DNA from: Sphingobacterium sp. GVS05A
GTDB taxonomy: Bacteria; Bacteroidota; Bacteroidia; Sphingobacteriales; Sphingobacteriaceae
DNA length: 64,000 nt
NCBI RefSeq assembly: GCF_019969845.1
Contig: NZ_JAHXYR010000003.1
Location: 186,001 to 250,000, forward strand
Reading direction: 5' to 3'
Part shown: in pieces, positions 62,766-64,000 of the stretch
How positions within the stretch are numbered: the stretch's first letter is position 1
Layout: every line of letters starts with the position of its first letter
Notes under the pieces: generated by a model
Seen by the model: the letters and a program-made list of their open reading frames with translations, nothing else
Database searches by the model: none
Told to the model about the DNA's origin: nothing
Made by a program: the position numbers and the translations under genes

Positions 62766-64000
62766 ATGAATAAAAAATTGCTCTTATTCTGTTCAGGAGT
62801 GATGCTATCTACCAGTTTATGGGCTCAAACCAAAACGGTAACAGGTAAGGTAACAAATGCCTCAGATGGTGGGTCTATGGCAAATGTTACAGTAAGCATC
62901 AAAGGTAAACCCATCAATACGCAAACCAATCCAGATGGAAGTTTCACAATTAAAGCCGAGCCCGGAGATATTTTGATTTTTAGGGCTGTGGGTTCGAAAG
63001 AACGGCAGCAGCTTGTGGGGTCAGATGCTACCATTAACATCGCTCTTTCGGGGAGCGAAGAAGCCTTAGAAGAGGTTGTTGTCACGGCAATGGGGATAAA
63101 AAAGGAGAAGAGAGCCTTAGGCTATGCTGTTCAGGATATCAAGTCGGATGAATTGATGAAGAATAAGACGGCTAACGTTGTGAATTCTTTAGCAGGAAAG
63201 ATTGCTGGGGTTAATGTCACACAAGCTTCTGGTTCGGCGGGTGCGGGTGCACAAATTATTTTAAGGGGTGGTACTTCATTGGAGCGAGATAATCAACCTT
63301 TATTTGTTGTAGATGGCGTAATTTATGATAACTCTACAGTAATTGGTGGGAATAGTGCTTTCGATGGAGCTCAGGCTACATCTACTTCTAATAGTAATCG
63401 TGTTATGGATATTAATCCCGAAGATATCGATAATGTGTCTGTATTAAAGGGGCCCGCTGCAGCGGCACTATATGGATCGAGAGCAGCAGCGGGGGCTATT
63501 ATCATTACCACAAAAAAAGGACAAGAAGGTCGAACTGAAATCGGTTTTTCAAGTAGATTTTCAAATAATTGGGTTAATCGGTTGCCGGAGCAACAAGGGA
63601 AATATAAACGTGGCTATTATAATAGTGCAGGCGTATTGGATGATTATACAACTCAATCTTGGGGTGAAAAATTTGGAAATAATGATGTCGTGTATAACAA
63701 CGTGAAAGATTTTTTCCAGCATTCGACGGTATTTGATAATACGGTGAATTTATCGGGGGGAAGTAAAAATGGATCCTTCTATTTGTCTGGTTCTCGCTTT
63801 GACCAAAAAGGGATCGTTCCAAATACGAGCTTTGATAAAACCACATTCCGCTTTAATGGTGATCAAAAATTTGGTAAGTTGACTGTGGGCGCTAATGTCG
63901 GGTATTCGCTTGCGAATACAGACAAGACGTTAACCTCTGCGGGTCTATGGGGCTCTGGTGGAACCGGTGCAATGGAATCGCTATACAGCTGGTCCCGTAG
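62766..64000 (+). CDS. SusC/RagA TonB-linked outer-membrane receptor, third copy (cut by window edge)
   Basis: Open from ATG at 62766 to the right edge: 411 codons of an expected roughly 1000. Signal peptide MNKKLLLFCSGVMLSTSLWAQ, carboxypeptidase-regulatory domain (TVTGKVTNASDGGSMANVTVSIKG), TonB box EEVVVTAMGIKKEKRALGYAVQ, plug with LAGKIAGVNVTQASGSAGAGAQIILRGG and LFVVDGVIYDNS, then PEDIDNVSVLKGPAAAALYGSRAAAGAIIITTKKG. The barrel has begun (VNLSGGSKNGSFYLSGSRFDQKG). A SusD partner would be expected just beyond the window. Confidence 0.93.
   Translation, partial: MNKKLLLFCSGVMLSTSLWAQTKTVTGKVTNASDGGSMANVTVSIKGKPINTQTNPDGSFTIKAEPGDILIFRAVGSKERQQLVGSDATINIALSGSEEALEEVVVTAMGIKKEKRALGYAVQDIKSDELMKNKTANVVNSLAGKIAGVNVTQASGSAGAGAQIILRGGTSLERDNQPLFVVDGVIYDNSTVIGGNSAFDGAQATSTSNSNRVMDINPEDIDNVSVLKGPAAAALYGSRAAAGAIIITTKKGQEGRTEIGFSSRFSNNWVNRLPEQQGKYKRGYYNSAGVLDDYTTQSWGEKFGNNDVVYNNVKDFFQHSTVFDNTVNLSGGSKNGSFYLSGSRFDQKGIVPNTSFDKTTFRFNGDQKFGKLTVGANVGYSLANTDKTLTSAGLWGSGGTGAMESLYSWSR

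Noticed and set aside
1..64000. tRNA, rRNA, CRISPR, insertion sequence or prophage
   Set aside because: Looked for on both strands; no tRNA-like cloverleaf, regular spacer array, transposase, integrase or phage structural gene was seen.

Overview
The window reads as chromosomal DNA from a Bacteroidota bacterium, most likely the Sphingobacteriaceae and quite possibly Sphingobacterium. The evidence is three SusC-type and two SusD-type outer-membrane nutrient receptors, many lipoproteins and DUF families typical of that phylum (DUF4407, DUF4270, PepSY cassettes, a DUF6728-like mini-protein), sparse Shine-Dalgarno sites, and promoters fitting the Bacteroidota consensus TTG-N19/20-TAnnTTTG. Base composition is moderately AT-rich, apart from one GC-rich island near 29.8-30.2 kb. 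I saw no rRNA, tRNA, CRISPR array, transposase or prophage.

Layout. 0-8.3 kb holds housekeeping genes: a cut-off DUF4407 gene, an M3 oligopeptidase lipoprotein, UDP-glucose dehydrogenase, primase DnaG with YraN, and a glutaminyl cyclase lipoprotein. 8.7-17 kb is cell-surface and regulation: a Kelch + DUF4270 lipoprotein pair, a two-component system, a large beta-barrel protein and a divergent TetR regulator. 17.4-23.3 kb has a NagZ-like GH3 enzyme, a GHL10 (DUF187) glycosidase-like protein, L-serine dehydratase and a WalJ/YycJ-type metallo-hydrolase. 23.3-29.6 kb is an iron/siderophore uptake operon (DUF4198, TonB receptor, two tiny membrane proteins, PepSY-TM protein). It is preceded by a textbook promoter and a multi-hairpin RNA ending in an intrinsic terminator, the most interesting non-coding feature here. 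29.6-35.9 kb has a stable palindrome, the GC-rich repeat island, a MocR-type regulator, a CPA1 Na+/H+ antiporter and small proteins.

35.9-40.1 kb is an accessory-looking block: a protein with two tandem degenerate MNT-HEPN-like modules, a helical-repeat protein, and two paralogous repressor-like HTH proteins. Its divergent promoter region holds a perfect 12-bp inverted repeat. 40.3-47.3 kb returns to core genes (SH3-like exported protein, LipB, HflX, RecG) plus two related cysteine-rich lipoproteins. 47.5-64 kb is nutrient uptake and amino-sugar metabolism: SusC/SusD pair 1, an EamA transporter with RidA and a 43-aa membrane protein, NagA, a second GHL10 lipoprotein, an acyl-CoA thioesterase, SusC/SusD pair 2, and a divergent third SusC that runs off the end.

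How the genes may work together. GH3/NagZ, NagA and the two GHL10 paralogues suggest cell-wall (peptidoglycan) or amino-sugar turnover split over two loci. The SusCD pairs have no adjacent polysaccharide-degrading enzymes or ECF sigma/anti-sigma genes, so their substrates cannot be inferred. Promoter, terminator and RNA calls come from reading motifs by eye. Family names come from recognising sequence patterns, not from database searches.
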